Below, one piece after another: positions 4,802 through 5,603 of a DNA stretch of 5,603 bases (position 1 is the stretch's first letter; every line of letters starts with the position of its first letter). A program made the position numbers and the translations under genes. Source of the stretch: an uncultured Novosphingobium sp. (GTDB lineage: Bacteria; Pseudomonadota; Alphaproteobacteria; Sphingomonadales; Sphingomonadaceae). The stretch is from contig CALLNA010000094.1 of the NCBI GenBank assembly GCA_938005655.1, positions 1 through 5,603 on the forward strand. Reading direction: 5' to 3'. The notes beneath the pieces are model-generated. The model made no database searches. It saw nothing but the letters and a program-made list of their open reading frames with translations, and was not told where the DNA came from.

Positions 4802-5499
4802 CCCTGCTCGCTACCCTTGCCGTCGCCGCGGCCGCCGGCGCGCCGACCCGGCTCAACCCCGTGAAGCTGTTCCTCGACGCCGACATCGTCGTCCAGGTGG
4901 TGATGGCCGGCCTGGTGCTCGCCTCGATCTGGGTCTGGGCGATCATCATCTCGTTCTCGCTGCGGATGGGCTCGGTGAACCGCCGCTCCGACGCCTACGA
5001 GGAGGATTTCTGGGACGCCGCCGACCTCGACAGCGTGAAGGTCAAGGGCGACGTGCCCCCGGCGCGGATCGCCGCCGCCGGGCTCGGCGAATGGAAGCGC
5101 TCGGTCGCCGCCAAGGTCCGCGACCGCGAGGGCCTGCGCCAGCGGCTCCAGGGCGCGATGGACGGCGCCGTCGCGAACGAGGCGGACCGCCTGTCCGACC
5201 GGCTGAACTTCCTCGCCACGGTCGGCTCGGTCGCGCCCTTCGTCGGCCTGTTCGGCACGGTCTGGGGGATCATGAACTCGTTCTTCCAGATCGGCCAGCA
5301 GCAGAACTCCTCGCTCGCCGTGGTCGCGCCGGGCATTTCCGAGGCGCTGTTCGCCACGGCCATCGGCCTGTTCGCGGCGATTCCGGCGGTGATCGCCTAC
5401 AACCGTTTCTCCCACCGGGTGAACGCCTACGAGGCCCGCCTCCAGCGCTTCGCCGACCGCTTCCACGCCAACCTCAGCCGGGAGCTGGACGCGGGATGA
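4798..5499 (+). CDS. tolQ: Tol-Pal system protein TolQ (MotA/TolQ/ExbB proton channel family)
   Basis: This 233-residue inner-membrane protein forms, with TolR, the proton-driven motor that energises TolA and helps constrict the outer membrane at cell division. Three membrane segments are visible: about 29-53 (VVQVVMAGLVLASIWVWAII core), about 138-160 (FLATVGSVAPFVGLFGTVWG core) and about 179-202 (ISEALFATAIGLFAAIPAVI core). A cytoplasmic domain (55-135) lies between the first two. The block GLFGTVWGIMNSF and the ISEALFATAIGL helix are the hallmark channel-lining motifs of the family. Length is typical. The start at 4798 has a good SD, GAAGGA, 5 nt upstream inside ybgC, and ATGA overlaps the ybgC stop. 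An in-frame ATG at 4738 would add a basic stretch not expected in TolQ. tolR follows after a 51-nt gap that holds a strong hairpin. Confidence 0.96.
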   Translation: MTLLATLAVAAAAGAPTRLNPVKLFLDADIVVQVVMAGLVLASIWVWAIIISFSLRMGSVNRRSDAYEEDFWDAADLDSVKVKGDVPPARIAAAGLGEWKRSVAAKVRDREGLRQRLQGAMDGAVANEADRLSDRLNFLATVGSVAPFVGLFGTVWGIMNSFFQIGQQQNSSLAVVAPGISEALFATAIGLFAAIPAVIAYNRFSHRVNAYEARLQRFADRFHANLSRELDAG

Positions 5500-5511
5500 G
5501 GGGGGTGGTCA

Positions 5512-5549
5512 GCCAGCTCCTCCCCGTGCCGGGGAGGATTTCTGCTGGC
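5512..5549 (+). promoter_or_regulatory. Hairpin between tolQ and tolR that contains the tolR SD sequence
   Basis: An inner stem of 8 perfect pairs (TCCTCCCC 5518-5525 with GGGGAGGA 5531-5538, loop GTGCC) stacks on an outer stem of 6 perfect pairs (GCCAGC 5512-5517 with GCTGGC 5544-5549). The only interruption is a 5-nt bulge, TTTCT, on the 3' side. The 3' inner arm GGGGAGGA is the only strong SD before tolR, so in RNA the ribosome site would be fully paired. It could be a translational control element, an RNA-stability or processing hairpin, or an inserted REP-like palindrome. A terminator is unlikely because no U-tract follows the inner stem beyond three T residues, and termination here would separate tolQ from tolR. 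Confidence 0.75.
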
Positions 5550-5550
5550 G

Positions 5551-5603
5551 ATGGGCCTCCATACCTCGCGCAAGCGGCGCGGCCGCGGGCGGACGCCGCT
5601 GGC
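5551..5603 (+). CDS. tolR: Tol-Pal system protein TolR, N-terminal fragment cut by the window edge
   Basis: Only 17 codons are visible, reading MGLHTSRKRRGRGRTPL, with the first two bases of a codon that fits Ala. A short basic cytoplasmic leader immediately before a P-L-A sequence is what precedes the ...EINVTPL/F-VDVML transmembrane block in TolR proteins, and the position after tolQ is the standard one. TolR is the periplasm-facing, single-span partner of TolQ in the Tol motor. The SD GGGGAGGA ends 12 nt before the ATG, which is longer than ideal. The CTG codons at 5545 and 5542, in frame, would have 6 and 3 nt spacing, and a start there adds two or three residues. Identity rests mainly on context, because the membrane and ExbD-like domains lie beyond the window. 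Confidence 0.8.
   Translation, partial: MGLHTSRKRRGRGRTPL

Noticed and set aside
4558..5466. 302-codon minus-strand open frame opposite ybgC and tolQ
   Set aside because: Rich in Asp/His/Arg/Gly from reading hydrophobic codons in reverse; tolQ and ybgC are certain on the other strand.
5518..5541. Rho-independent terminator after tolQ
   Set aside because: Only three T residues follow the stem and tolR begins 12 nt later; termination would split an operon whose products work together.

Overview
The window is about 5.6 kb of very GC-rich, gene-dense bacterial chromosome, with third codon positions almost all G or C. It is most consistent with an alphaproteobacterium, probably of the order Sphingomonadales. 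The clues are a PEP-CTERM tail with the VPEPSTLALFGLGAIG core, the hisE-HIT gene pair, the ybgC-tolQ-tolR order, and genes lacking Shine-Dalgarno (SD) sequences that have -10-like boxes only a few bases before the start codon. The taxonomic placement is an inference from recognised families; no database was searched.

Left part, minus strand (68-2154): two genes transcribed leftward, a PAPS-dependent-type sulfotransferase followed by a short-chain dehydrogenase/reductase (SDR). They are joined by a TGATG stop/start overlap, so they look like a translationally coupled pair. Their substrate is unknown.

Divergent intergenic region (2158-2311): separates the sulfotransferase from an XdhC-family gene on the plus strand. 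It holds a tandem GCGATTG repeat that runs into a -35-like box, followed by a -10-like TACACT ending 7 nt before the XdhC ATG.

Middle part, plus strand (2312-4199): an XdhC/CoxI-family molybdoenzyme-maturation protein with no molybdoenzyme gene in view; a very small PEP-CTERM protein of about 56 residues; hisE (histidine biosynthesis step 2); and a HIT-family nucleotide-binding protein joined to hisE by another TGATG overlap. No other his gene is in the window.

Right part, plus strand (4316-5603): the start of the Tol-Pal operon. ybgC (acyl-CoA thioesterase) overlaps tolQ (inner-membrane motor subunit) by 4 nt. After a 51-nt gap comes the first 17 codons of tolR, cut by the window edge. That gap is almost filled by a strong imperfect hairpin whose 3' arm contains the whole tolR SD sequence. 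This is the most striking non-coding structure in the window.

No tRNA, rRNA, CRISPR array, insertion sequence or prophage gene was seen. No gene-free stretch exceeds 160 bases. Nearly all gene content belongs to known families, and I did not find convincing evidence of a wholly new multi-gene system. The points worth a second look are the tolQ/tolR hairpin, the minimal PEP-CTERM protein, the leaderless-type promoters and the orphan XdhC.
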